Below are positions 6,970 through 14,521 of a DNA stretch of 14,616 nucleotides, piece after piece. Under the pieces are notes generated by a model. That model saw only the letters and a list, made by a program, of their open reading frames with translations. It had not been told where the DNA came from and did no database searches. Numbering within the stretch: the first letter of the stretch is position 1; each line of letters begins with the position of its first letter. Made by a program: the position numbers and the translations under genes. The stretch spans positions 1-14,616 of the forward strand of contig JALWBF010000025.1 of NCBI GenBank assembly GCA_027016055.1, read 5' to 3'. The DNA comes from Archaeoglobaceae archaeon. GTDB taxonomy: Archaea > Halobacteriota > Archaeoglobi > Archaeoglobales > Archaeoglobaceae.

Positions 6970-7140
6970 TATGTTACTACTATTAAACGGTCATGACAAG
7001 GGAGCTTGCCACCCCCCCCGTGTGTTGTATGTCCAATTAAATTAAAAAACGTAAGCGCTTCATTAAACCCTTGTGTTCAATATACATACTCAGCAACTAA
7101 TGTTGCTTCGCCAAAGGTATGAGACCTCGCCCCCCACTGA
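6970..7140. other. 171-bp intergenic gap with C-tracts and a small hairpin
   Basis: This is the widest gap inside the biosynthetic run. It holds a run of eight C at 7012-7019 and six C at 7130-7135 (G-runs on the transcribed minus strand). It also holds an inverted repeat AGCAAC (7092-7097)/GTTGCT (7102-7107) with a TAAT loop. No T-run follows the hairpin on the minus strand, so it is not a classic terminator. On the minus strand TTGTCA and TAACAT with 17-bp spacing lie directly before the sulfotransferase ATG, too close for an ordinary promoter. I see no gene here. Confidence 0.5.
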
Positions 7141-8448
7141 CTACGTAGGTGGTTTTGACCGGTAATAAATATTATAAAAAATGGCGTTTAAAAGTATAAG
7201 CCAATACAAGATAACCGAGTAAAATCTATCGATAAATATCGAAGCTGTCAGAAAACTAATAAATGCTGCCTCAAGAGAAAGTGCCTGGCAATAGAGCCAG
7301 CCATTATCGGTATCAGCAAAATATAGTCGCATTCGCCTTAAACTGCGAAAGTTTGAAGCTATTAGTCCAATGAACAAGGCAAAACCAAGATAGCCATATT
7401 CTGCCAATACCTGAAAATACGTCGAGTGAACTGCTCTCTGGTGAGTTACACCATCCAGCCCTTGGGTGAGCATGTACTGAGGCAAGAAGGTTGGACTTAG
7501 GTATTGATATCCACAAGCTCCAGTTCCGAAAGGATAAGCCCTCAGCAACTCAAACGTTTTGAGCCAATAGTAAATTCTCCCTACCTCTTCTCCCTGAGTA
7601 GCTTGATCTGATATTGTCCTCAGCGTGATCATTCTATTCCAAAAAGTTTGATCAGCGAGATAAAGAAACAGCACGGACCCTAATACAAGACCAAACGACA
7701 ACTGACGCCTTTCTTTTACTTGTATTTGTCCACTTAAGATGGCCGCAATTAATAAATATAACGTGCTTACTATTATAGCCAGAAAAGCTCCGCGACTATT
7801 GATAAGGATAAGACCATTTAATACAAAAGCCAAGGCAAATAAGGAAAGACCCCGCTGCCATCTTCTGCCCTTGATAAAATAAAATATTAAAATAGGAATG
7901 GCAGTTGTCATTACTGCAGCAGTATCATTAGCATTAAAGCCGTCAACCATACCAATGCCTTCAACTCGGCCATAGCCGTTCCTGCCCACTGAATAGGCAA
8001 CTACCCCCAAGTAAAAGATGCCAAACAAATAAAAAAATAACATCCGCTCAAACTTTTCGTTTGAATCTATTACCTTATAAACTATGGCCATAACTGCCAA
8101 TAATTTTATGTGATAGACCAAATATTCCCAATGTTTTGCGGGCCAAACTGCATAAAGACCAGTTAATAGCATCAAACATAAGAGTGACAACAACCATTTA
8201 GTTTGAGGAACATATAATAATTTTGATTCTAAATATGATTTTCTATTAATTGTATATGTAGCGATCAAAAAAAAAGAAATCCAAAATGAATTAATAAAAT
8301 TGGGCAAAAAACTACCCCACCATCGGTTCTGAGGATTCAAGAAATAATGAATCTCATAGAGGTAAACTAACCAGGCAGAATCAATAACAATTCCGCAGAG
8401 CAAAAAAACAAAAAAAGCTACTATGTATACTAATCCAGTTGTTGGCAA
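7141..8448 (-). CDS. O-antigen ligase / polymerase-like membrane protein (Wzy/WaaL type)
   Basis: This 435-aa polytopic inner-membrane protein would join glycan units on the periplasmic side. Hydrophobic helices occur along the whole chain, with about ten or more segments (for example 5-30, 52-66, 86-100, 136-152, 177-191, 203-216, 220-238, 250-265, 350-364, 395-425). The Wzy_C/O-antigen ligase signature is present: INSRGAFLAI (216-225), a large periplasmic loop at about 266-345, then HSTYFQVLAEYGYLGF (341-356). Sequence alone cannot separate ligase from polymerase; with a Wzx-type flippase in the same run, a Wzy polymerase role is the simpler reading. The start is TTG at 8446-8448: no nearby in-frame ATG or GTG exists and a stop lies at 8461-8463. 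Translation is probably coupled to the GT4 gene ending 5 bp upstream. Downstream comes a 171-bp gap. Confidence 0.82.
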   Translation of the reverse strand: MPTTGLVYIVAFFVFLLCGIVIDSAWLVYLYEIHYFLNPQNRWWGSFLPNFINSFWISFFLIATYTINRKSYLESKLLYVPQTKWLLSLLCLMLLTGLYAVWPAKHWEYLVYHIKLLAVMAIVYKVIDSNEKFERMLFFYLFGIFYLGVVAYSVGRNGYGRVEGIGMVDGFNANDTAAVMTTAIPILIFYFIKGRRWQRGLSLFALAFVLNGLILINSRGAFLAIIVSTLYLLIAAILSGQIQVKERRQLSFGLVLGSVLFLYLADQTFWNRMITLRTISDQATQGEEVGRIYYWLKTFELLRAYPFGTGACGYQYLSPTFLPQYMLTQGLDGVTHQRAVHSTYFQVLAEYGYLGFALFIGLIASNFRSLRRMRLYFADTDNGWLYCQALSLEAAFISFLTASIFIDRFYSVILYWLILLNAIFYNIYYRSKPPT

Positions 8449-8453
8449 TTTAA

Positions 8454-9551
8454 TTAACGGTTAGCTCTTATTGCATTTGCCTTATAAATCTTTTGCATTT
8501 GCATCATATGTAATGTTTGATTTGCTTTCTGCAATATTAATTCAATGTTTGCCTTGCCTATCTTTTCTGTTAAGTCAGGCTTTTCGAGCAATTCACATAT
8601 TGCATCATATAGCTTCTCAGGACTAACCTCGTCAACAAGAATGCCGTTCTTTTTATGGACAATCCATTCTCGGATAGATGGCAAATCAGCAGCCACTACT
8701 GGAATGCCGCAAGCCATAGCTTCTAATAATGACATTGGAGTTCCATCTGAAATAGGAATTGAAATAACTAATTCGGCAATATTATATAATTTTGGAAGAT
8801 CTTCATAACGAATATTACCAATCCATTTTAAATTATGAATGATTCCTTCCGACTCCGCCTTTTTCTTTAAATACCTAAGTCTACTTTCGTCTGCATGATA
8901 ATGTTTTTGAATTAAAATTAAATTATCAACTCTTTTCAGTAATTTTGCAAAAGCTTCAAAGATTATCTCTGTTTGATATAATGGAGATATATTTCTGATT
9001 GACAACAAAACCTTGCTGTCACTTGGAAGCCCAAATTGTCGCTTCAAGGCTTGGTTATTACTGATAGGACGAAATAATGAAGTATTCACACCCCATTGAA
9101 TTAGATGGATCTTTTCTGTTGGAATTCTGGCTATCCGTTTAATCTCTCTTTTTAAGTCATTTGAATCGCACGTAATAAATGCGGTCTTATTCATGGAAGT
9201 TTTTATTCCAGACACAAGGTCGGGGCTGCATTTTTCTAGATTATAGATATCCGACCCCCAAACGGTGATTCCATAAGGTATGTCACGAACTTTAGTCAAT
9301 AGAGGTGCAAAACGAGCCCAGTGCACATGGCAAATATCAGGTCTCAATAAACGAACCCAAAAGGCTACTTCTATTTCCTGAATTATCTTTCTCTTTTTTA
9401 AAGATAAGAGCGGGATTATCCTAACACCTGGCAAGGGGTCAGCATTTGCGGACCTGGACAGAATCGTTATTTTATGCCCAAGTTTCGCGAAATATTCAGC
9501 CCATCGTCTGAGATGAACATGATGTGCCCATCCGATGTAAAGAATATGCAT
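8454..9551 (-). CDS. Glycosyltransferase family 4 protein
   Basis: This GT-B fold glycosyltransferase of 365 aa presumably acts on the cytoplasmic face of the inner membrane. The N-terminal domain starts MHILYIGWAHHVHLRRWAEY, the usual acceptor-side loop. ITVWGSDIY (95-103) is a common GT4 motif, and QWGVNTSLF (152-160) marks the linker to the second domain. The donor-binding block is clear: SDGTPMSLLEAMACGIPVVA (268-287), with E277 in the nucleotide-sugar site. I cannot deduce the sugar. The start ATG follows the aminotransferase stop by 7 bp and the ribosome site (AGGGTAAG) overlaps that stop, which points to coupled translation. The gene is AT-rich compared with the three sugar-nucleotide genes upstream, close in composition to the polymerase that follows. 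Confidence 0.9.
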   Translation of the reverse strand: MHILYIGWAHHVHLRRWAEYFAKLGHKITILSRSANADPLPGVRIIPLLSLKKRKIIQEIEVAFWVRLLRPDICHVHWARFAPLLTKVRDIPYGITVWGSDIYNLEKCSPDLVSGIKTSMNKTAFITCDSNDLKREIKRIARIPTEKIHLIQWGVNTSLFRPISNNQALKRQFGLPSDSKVLLSIRNISPLYQTEIIFEAFAKLLKRVDNLILIQKHYHADESRLRYLKKKAESEGIIHNLKWIGNIRYEDLPKLYNIAELVISIPISDGTPMSLLEAMACGIPVVAADLPSIREWIVHKKNGILVDEVSPEKLYDAICELLEKPDLTEKIGKANIELILQKANQTLHMMQMQKIYKANAIRANR

Positions 9552-9558
9552 AAAACGC

Positions 9559-10704
9559 TTACCCTGACAATGTTAAAGACAGGATCTCTACACAATAATG
9601 AACATCAGCACAAGACATGGCGGGGTAAAGAGGCAAGGTAAGACAACGCCGACCGACGGTTTCAGTTGAATCCAATTTGCTATTGGTTGCCTTGTTACAG
9701 GCTTTATACGCTGAAAAGGAATGAATCGGCCTGTAATGTATGCTTGTTTGAATCCCTGCATCCCTCATCTTCGTCATCACGGCATGTCGATCAACTCTGG
9801 ACGGCAACAAAACCGGCATGATGTGAGCCGCGCTTTCCGCACCCAGACGCTTAGAAAATGGGACCAAAACATCTGGCAAAATATCTTTTAGGGCCTTCCT
9901 GTACTCTTGTACCAATTCCTGCCGACGGCTGTTTTTACCAAGCATTTTTTTTAACTGTACCAACCCCAAAGCCGCCGTGATTTCTGTAGGCCTGTAATTG
10001 TAACCCACGTTTACCACATCATAACCAAAGGCATGTCCCTTGTGTCTTACCAAGGTTACTGAGGTCATGCCGTGAGAGCGGAACAAACGTAGCCTAGCAG
10101 CAAGGTCATCGTCATTGGTAGTGAGCATCCCCCCCTCACCGGTGCTGAGATTCTTGTTGGAAAAAAAGGAGAAACAGCCGATATTGCCCCAGCTCCCCAC
10201 GGACTTGCCTTTATATCTGGCGCCAGGTGCATGGGCGCAGTCTTCTATCACGTAAAGTCCTTCTCTTTCAGCATAATCGCAAATGGCATCCATCTCGCAG
10301 GGATACCCAGCATAGTGAACAACACAAATCGCCTTTGTTTTTGGTGATCTTACCGGCTCTATGGTCTCCAGCGAGATCAACCACTCGTCTAGACTTTTCA
10401 CATCTGCGAAAACCGGCTTGGCGCCTACGTATTTGATGGCATTTGCAGTGGCAACAAACGTTAAGGAAGGACAGATCACCTCATCTCCTGGGCCCAGGCC
10501 GAGGGCCATGTTGGCCAGATGGAGTGCCGCGGTACAACTGCTGACCGCCACAGCATGTTTTACCCCAATGTAGTCAGCAAATTGTCTTTCAAACTCTCTC
10601 ACCTGCTCGCCCATGGTGAGCCAGCCGGATTCCACAACCCTCGAGACGGCTTGAACTTCTTCCGGTCCGAAGTCTGCGTCAAAGAGCGGAATCTTCCAGG
10701 ACAT
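9559..10704 (-). CDS. DegT/DnrJ/EryC1/StrS-family sugar aminotransferase
   Basis: This PLP-dependent enzyme of 381 aa would add an amino group to a keto-sugar nucleotide, with glutamate as the usual donor. Recognised features are the N-terminal substrate strand (IPLFDADFGPEE, 5-16), SSCTAALHLAN (55-65), PGDEVICPSLTFVATANAI (72-90), the cofactor-ring contact EDCAHAPGA (154-162), and SFFSNKNLSTGEGGM (179-193), where K184 should hold PLP. Length is typical. The nearest style is the perosamine/4-amino-sugar group rather than LegC, so the likely product is an NDP-4-amino-4,6-dideoxy sugar from the keto sugar made by the dehydratase two genes upstream. Only 3 bp separate it from the nucleotidyltransferase stop. 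Ring position and sugar type remain inferred. Confidence 0.92.
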   Translation of the reverse strand: MSWKIPLFDADFGPEEVQAVSRVVESGWLTMGEQVREFERQFADYIGVKHAVAVSSCTAALHLANMALGLGPGDEVICPSLTFVATANAIKYVGAKPVFADVKSLDEWLISLETIEPVRSPKTKAICVVHYAGYPCEMDAICDYAEREGLYVIEDCAHAPGARYKGKSVGSWGNIGCFSFFSNKNLSTGEGGMLTTNDDDLAARLRLFRSHGMTSVTLVRHKGHAFGYDVVNVGYNYRPTEITAALGLVQLKKMLGKNSRRQELVQEYRKALKDILPDVLVPFSKRLGAESAAHIMPVLLPSRVDRHAVMTKMRDAGIQTSIHYRPIHSFSAYKACNKATNSKLDSTETVGRRCLTLPLYPAMSCADVHYCVEILSLTLSG

Positions 10705-10707
10705 TAC

Positions 10708-11418
10708 CTATTCCCCCGGAAGAAATTCGTGCCGCTTTTGCTCGAATTCTTCGATCGCAGTTGCATAGTCGTCAGGACGCCCTATATCCAGCCAATAACC
10801 GTCAAATGGGTAAGCAGCAACCTTCTCTCCCCTTTTCAAAAGGGCCTTTATGAGGTCGGGCAAGTCGAAATACTGTCCGTCCGGTACCAAGTTGAGAACA
10901 TCTGCCTGGAATATGTATACCCCCATGCTTACCAGATAATCCAGGGTTGGTTTTTCGATATAATTTCTCAAAAAACCGTTTCCATCAGTCTCAAGGACCC
11001 CGAAATCCACATTGACGTTGCGTTTATAGCTGGCAATAGTCACCTTGGCATCATGTTCCTTGTGAAAATTCATAAGCCTTTTGTAATCCAGCGTGGTGAG
11101 AACATCCCCGTTCATGACGAGGAAAGTTTCAGGCAAATCTTTAATGAGCTTCAACGGACCAACAGTGCCCAAAGGACTCTTTTCCAGGGAATAGCGAATC
11201 CGCAAATTCAGCCTTTCCCCATCTCCAAAAAACGCCTGGAGCAATTCGGCAAGATATCCCACCGCCATGGTTATATCCTTAAAGCCCGCAGACCGCAATT
11301 GCTTGAGCACTACTTCCAAGATAGGCAAATCACCTATCGGCATAAGAGGCTTAGGCAATACGGTTGTATATGGCCTTAAGCGGGTTCCCTTTCCACCAGC
11401 CAAAATCACGGCATGCAC
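10708..11418 (-). CDS. Sugar-1-phosphate nucleotidyltransferase
   Basis: This cytoplasmic enzyme of 236 aa would make an NDP-sugar and pyrophosphate from an NTP and a sugar-1-phosphate. The signature loop LAGGKGTRLRPYT (6-18) is intact, followed by LPKPLMPIG (21-29, K23), a GT-containing SPLGTVGPLK (81-90), the metal-binding NGD (103-105), EKP (155-157) and WLDIGRPDDY (209-218). It lacks any extra C-terminal domain and is shorter than RmlA or GalU, resembling the short mannose-1-phosphate guanylyltransferase-like group. In this cassette it probably activates the sugar that the LegB-like dehydratase then uses; GTP may be the nucleotide by analogy with the Campylobacter legionaminate route, but that is a guess. 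The start is GTG at 11416-11418, supported by AGGAG nine bases upstream; a nearby upstream ATG is out of frame. It follows the dehydratase by 55 bp. Confidence 0.9.
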   Translation of the reverse strand: MHAVILAGGKGTRLRPYTTVLPKPLMPIGDLPILEVVLKQLRSAGFKDITMAVGYLAELLQAFFGDGERLNLRIRYSLEKSPLGTVGPLKLIKDLPETFLVMNGDVLTTLDYKRLMNFHKEHDAKVTIASYKRNVNVDFGVLETDGNGFLRNYIEKPTLDYLVSMGVYIFQADVLNLVPDGQYFDLPDLIKALLKRGEKVAAYPFDGYWLDIGRPDDYATAIEEFEQKRHEFLPGE

Positions 11419-11473
11419 GAATTCATTCTCCTCTCAAATCAAATCAAAAAACAAAGATCAAGGGGGTCTATGG

Positions 11474-12460
11474 CTACAAGTTATAAATCTCGGGTTTGTA
11501 AAGGTGAAGGTTGGCCTTTATCCAGTCTATTGTTCTTGAAAGCCCTTCATCCAAGGACACGGATGGACTCCAGCCGATCAACTTCCTTGCCTTTGCATTG
11601 TCACAAAGCAATCTTTCGACCTCGCTCCTTTCCGGCCGTATCCGCTGACTTTCCCCAATTATTTCTACCGGCTTGCCCATCAAATTCATAATTTTTTTGG
11701 CCAGGTCCCCAATGGATATCTCCTTTCCACTTCCGATATTGATCACCTCACCCACGCTATCCGGGGATTCAGCCACTTTTATGAACCCGGCCACGGTATC
11801 TTCCACAAAATTAAGATCCCGGGTTGGAGTAAGGTTCCCTAACCTGACGCGCTCCCCACTAAGAACCTGGGTAATGATTGTCGGAATGACGGCCCGAGCG
11901 GACTGCCTCGGTCCATATGTATTAAAAGGGCGTATAATGGCTACCGGGACTCCAAAAGAACGATAATAGCTCTCGGCCACCATATCCGCTCCTATCTTGG
12001 AAGCTGAGTAAGGGGACTGGCCCTGCAATGGATGGCTTTCGTCTATAGGAACATACCGGGCAGTGCCATAACATTCACTTGTAGAGGTATGCACAACCTT
12101 TCTGACTTCAAGTTCTCTGCAGGCCTGCATCACGTTGATGGCACCCAGCACGTTGGTCGTGACATAACTTTGTGGCGCAACGTAAGAATAAGGGATTGCA
12201 ATAAGGGAGGCCAGATGGAACACAACATCGCAGCCTTCTACGGCCTTACGAACGGAAAAAGGATCTTGAATATCGCCGGGGAATATTTCAACTTTATCAA
12301 GGATGTCCCTGGAAATAAGCTCCAGGTTTCCCCAACGATTTTGTGAATTATAGTGGACAAATGCACGAACGGATGACCCCTCCCTTACCAGCCGCTCCAC
12401 AAGATGGCTTCCGATAAAACCGGCTGCGCCGGTTACAAGGATTTTACTGGACATTAACAT
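11474..12460 (-). CDS. NAD-dependent 4,6-dehydratase, LegB-like (extended SDR)
   Basis: This extended short-chain dehydrogenase/reductase of 328 aa would remove water from an NDP-hexose or NDP-HexNAc to give a 4-keto-6-deoxy sugar. The NAD motif GAAGFIG is at 11-17, the active-site Ser/Thr-Glu region is TSTSECYG (125-132), and the YxxxK pair is Y151/K155 in SPYSASKIGAD. The blocks RAFVHYNSQNRWG (32-44), IAIPYSYVAPQSYV (87-100) and RPFNTYGPRQSARAVIPTII (177-196) match the pattern I know from LegB-type proteins better than general epimerases. No LegG, LegI or LegF is in the window, so the product is more likely a 4-amino sugar than legionaminic acid. Its ATG overlaps the acyltransferase stop (TAATG), and a second ATG two codons in is also possible. 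Confidence 0.88.
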   Translation of the reverse strand: MLMSSKILVTGAAGFIGSHLVERLVREGSSVRAFVHYNSQNRWGNLELISRDILDKVEIFPGDIQDPFSVRKAVEGCDVVFHLASLIAIPYSYVAPQSYVTTNVLGAINVMQACRELEVRKVVHTSTSECYGTARYVPIDESHPLQGQSPYSASKIGADMVAESYYRSFGVPVAIIRPFNTYGPRQSARAVIPTIITQVLSGERVRLGNLTPTRDLNFVEDTVAGFIKVAESPDSVGEVINIGSGKEISIGDLAKKIMNLMGKPVEIIGESQRIRPERSEVERLLCDNAKARKLIGWSPSVSLDEGLSRTIDWIKANLHLYKPEIYNL

Positions 12461-13023
12461 TATTTCAGTATTTTCCTTTCAATATTCAACTTATTGTAAA
12501 TTAACGTATGTGCTGCTACGTCCTTTGTCACAACGGTTCCTGCCCCAATAACCGAACATTCTCCGATAGATACTCCAGGCAAAATAATGCAATTTGCACC
12601 TATCCAAGATCCCTTCCCTACATGAATAGGAGCTACTTTTCTTTTAAAAAATTGACGCAGAGGCCGTTCTCCCGGATCAGCATGGGTTATAAAATTAACG
12701 TTGGCCGATATAGCACAAAAAGAGCTAATCTTTATTGAACCGGTTAAATCAAAAAAAACATTGCGTCCATACGTATTCTTACCAATGGATAGATGTGAAA
12801 AATCTCCTTTGTCATGAGCATTTTCAACAACAATAGGGCCAGCAAAACTGACACTATCCGAAATATTTGCACCAAATTTTTCTAGGATATATTTGACGCG
12901 TTCTCCACTGGAATTAGATAGATACAAATATACAGTCTTCAGACCATATAATCTATGTCTTACGCTCAGTGAAAGTTGAAAATATAGTTGGTCAATTTTT
13001 CTTAAAATTTTACCTATTACCAT
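12460..13023 (-). CDS. Hexapeptide-repeat acyltransferase (WbbJ/Maa-like)
   Basis: This left-handed beta-helix acyltransferase of 187 aa is probably trimeric and uses an acyl-CoA. The first 50 residues are helical and charged. Hexapeptide turns begin near 52 (ANISDSVSFAGPIVV) and continue to about 165 (IHVGKGSWIGANCIILPGVSIGECSVIGAGTVV). H114 in FITHADPG sits where the catalytic His of the Maa/WbbJ group lies, followed by a loop rich in basic residues (PLRQFFKRK, 121-129). It could O-acetylate the glycan or N-acylate the amino sugar made by the next genes; the sequence does not decide. It lacks the extra N-terminal Rossmann domain of PglD-type N-acetyltransferases. It overlaps the flippase gene by 14 bp and the dehydratase gene by 1 bp, strong signs of one transcript. 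Confidence 0.85.
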   Translation of the reverse strand: MVIGKILRKIDQLYFQLSLSVRHRLYGLKTVYLYLSNSSGERVKYILEKFGANISDSVSFAGPIVVENAHDKGDFSHLSIGKNTYGRNVFFDLTGSIKISSFCAISANVNFITHADPGERPLRQFFKRKVAPIHVGKGSWIGANCIILPGVSIGECSVIGAGTVVTKDVAAHTLIYNKLNIERKILK

Positions 13024-14464
13024 ACAGTAAGTTTACTAGCTTAGATCGAAATCTATATATCTCATCATCACGAGAAGAAAACAATAGCAGTATATATATA
13101 AAAATTCCACAGGATATTATTGTAATCAATCGCGTAATCAAGGATATCGTCTCATCTATTAACTTGTTATGTAAAAACATAATAAATATCCCCATAATTA
13201 AGCTATAGATAATCGCTGGCATCAAACTTTTTAGAAAAGTGAAAATTTTTAAATTTATAAGACGATTAGCAATTGCATGGCTTATTAGCCACCAACTACC
13301 GGATACTATGGCATAACACGCTGCCACACCCGTTATACCCCACCTAGTACCAAGCCAAAAAGCACCCCAGATAAACGGAGATATTGTTACCGCCATTTTA
13401 AAAGCTAGTGAAGATCGCCCCTGAGATAGTAAAATTGTTCCTACCGTCGTACCCACCGATTGCCAGGCTCCAACAAAACATAAAATAGTGAAAACTGGTA
13501 TCGCTGATTCCCATTTAGGGCCATATATGAGCATGATGATATCACGAGCTATTATGGCGAGGCCCGTCATCATTGGAAAGGTAATTAATGATATAATCTT
13601 CACCATCTGCAAATAAGTTTTTCTGACCAGTTTCTTATCATCCTGAACCTTTGATAAGGCTGGAAAGAGTGCTCGAGAAGTTGTATGTGAGATGTATTGA
13701 AGAGGTTTTAACATGAGGCTGTACGCCAAATCATAGAAACCAAGCTGTGTAGCACCCAAAAATCTGCCAATTATTATATTATCACCATTTCTGTTGAAAA
13801 AATTTAGCAAATTAGACATGAGAACATACACGGAAAAACCAAAAAGATCTTTAAACTTTTCTCGGTGAAATATAAACTTTGGATGCCACTTACTCATTTT
13901 CCAAAAAAGTGGGACCTTGAAGGCGGTAGCGGCAATTTCCTGGATAACGAGGCTCCAGTATCCCATCCCTTGTACCGCCATGGCAATGGCAGCGACTGAG
14001 CCTGCACAGTTACCGAAGAAATCTATTATCGCTATTTGCTTAAACCTCATGTTTCTTTCAAGATAGTCCCTATGTGTAGCAGATACCCCCCCAAAAACAA
14101 AAATGCTGCTGGTGACTATAATGATTGCCGTAAGTTCCTGCCTGTGAAAGAACCGAGCTACCAGGGGCGAACAGATAGATACAATTAGCGCAATCACAAT
14201 CCCACTTGTAACGGATGCCCAATATGCGGTAGATAGATAGCCCTCGTCGATTTCCTTTTTTTGTATAATCGCGGATCCGATCCCCATGCTTGCAAAGATG
14301 TAAGCCAGCGTTTTTACGACGTACGACATGGCCACAAGCCCAAAATCCTCCGGGCGCAGAAGTCTGGCGAGAACCATAATCGTGGCCAGAGAGATTACTT
14401 GTCTCCCTAGCTGACTCAGGGTATTCCACGCCGCTCCGCTTACTATTTTTCGCAGTATACCCAT
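13010..14464 (-). CDS. Lipopolysaccharide/exopolysaccharide flippase (MOP family, WzxC-like)
   Basis: This 484-aa polytopic membrane protein would turn the lipid-linked oligosaccharide from the cytoplasmic to the periplasmic leaflet. The N-terminus GAAWNTLSQLGRQVISLATI (10-29), followed by LARLLRPEDFGLVAM (33-47), is the hallmark of WzxC/colanic-acid-type exporters. RDYLERNMRFKQIAIIDF (132-149) and NRNGDNIIIGRFLGATQLGFYDLAY (about 224-248) are also typical. About 12-14 membrane helices are spread along the chain, and length is normal for the family. It is the first gene of the visible run. Its ATG is preceded by only a weak ACAGG, and the end of an IS3 element lies 27 bp upstream, so its native promoter has probably been replaced or displaced. 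The partner polymerase is seven genes downstream in this numbering direction. Confidence 0.92.
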   Translation of the reverse strand: MGILRKIVSGAAWNTLSQLGRQVISLATIMVLARLLRPEDFGLVAMSYVVKTLAYIFASMGIGSAIIQKKEIDEGYLSTAYWASVTSGIVIALIVSICSPLVARFFHRQELTAIIIVTSSIFVFGGVSATHRDYLERNMRFKQIAIIDFFGNCAGSVAAIAMAVQGMGYWSLVIQEIAATAFKVPLFWKMSKWHPKFIFHREKFKDLFGFSVYVLMSNLLNFFNRNGDNIIIGRFLGATQLGFYDLAYSLMLKPLQYISHTTSRALFPALSKVQDDKKLVRKTYLQMVKIISLITFPMMTGLAIIARDIIMLIYGPKWESAIPVFTILCFVGAWQSVGTTVGTILLSQGRSSLAFKMAVTISPFIWGAFWLGTRWGITGVAACYAIVSGSWWLISHAIANRLINLKIFTFLKSLMPAIIYSLIMGIFIMFLHNKLIDETISLITRLITIISCGIFIYILLLFSSRDDEIYRFRSKLVNLLYGNR

Positions 14465-14491
14465 ATGCCTGTACGGCTATCTTATACAAAA

Positions 14492-14521
14492 TGACCTTCC
14501 CCCGGTTTAGTGGACACCGGG
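14492..14521 (-). repeat. Terminal inverted repeat (orfB end) of the right-edge IS3 element
   Basis: The sequence from 14492 carries TGACCTTCCCCC and TTTAGTGGACACC, the latter resembling the AGTGGACAC ends of IS3-group elements. The orfB stop lies immediately inside it at 14522-14524. Confidence 0.75.

Noticed and set aside
7092..7107. Hairpin after the polymerase gene as a terminator
   Set aside because: The stem is only 6 bp and no T-run follows on the minus strand.
10519..11379. Long plus-strand open frame of 286 codons
   Set aside because: It runs antisense to the aminotransferase and nucleotidyltransferase genes, both of which have full sets of family motifs; its own translation shows no family pattern.
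11419..11473. Tandem TTTGA units (TTTGATTTGATTTGA on the minus strand) before the nucleotidyltransferase
   Set aside because: Three short AT-rich units next to a normal ribosome site are most likely chance; they do not look like a regulator array.
14070..14489. Minus-strand open frame of 139 codons at the flippase 5' end
   Set aside because: It is an out-of-frame reading of the flippase gene, which has the clear WzxC-like protein in the other frame.
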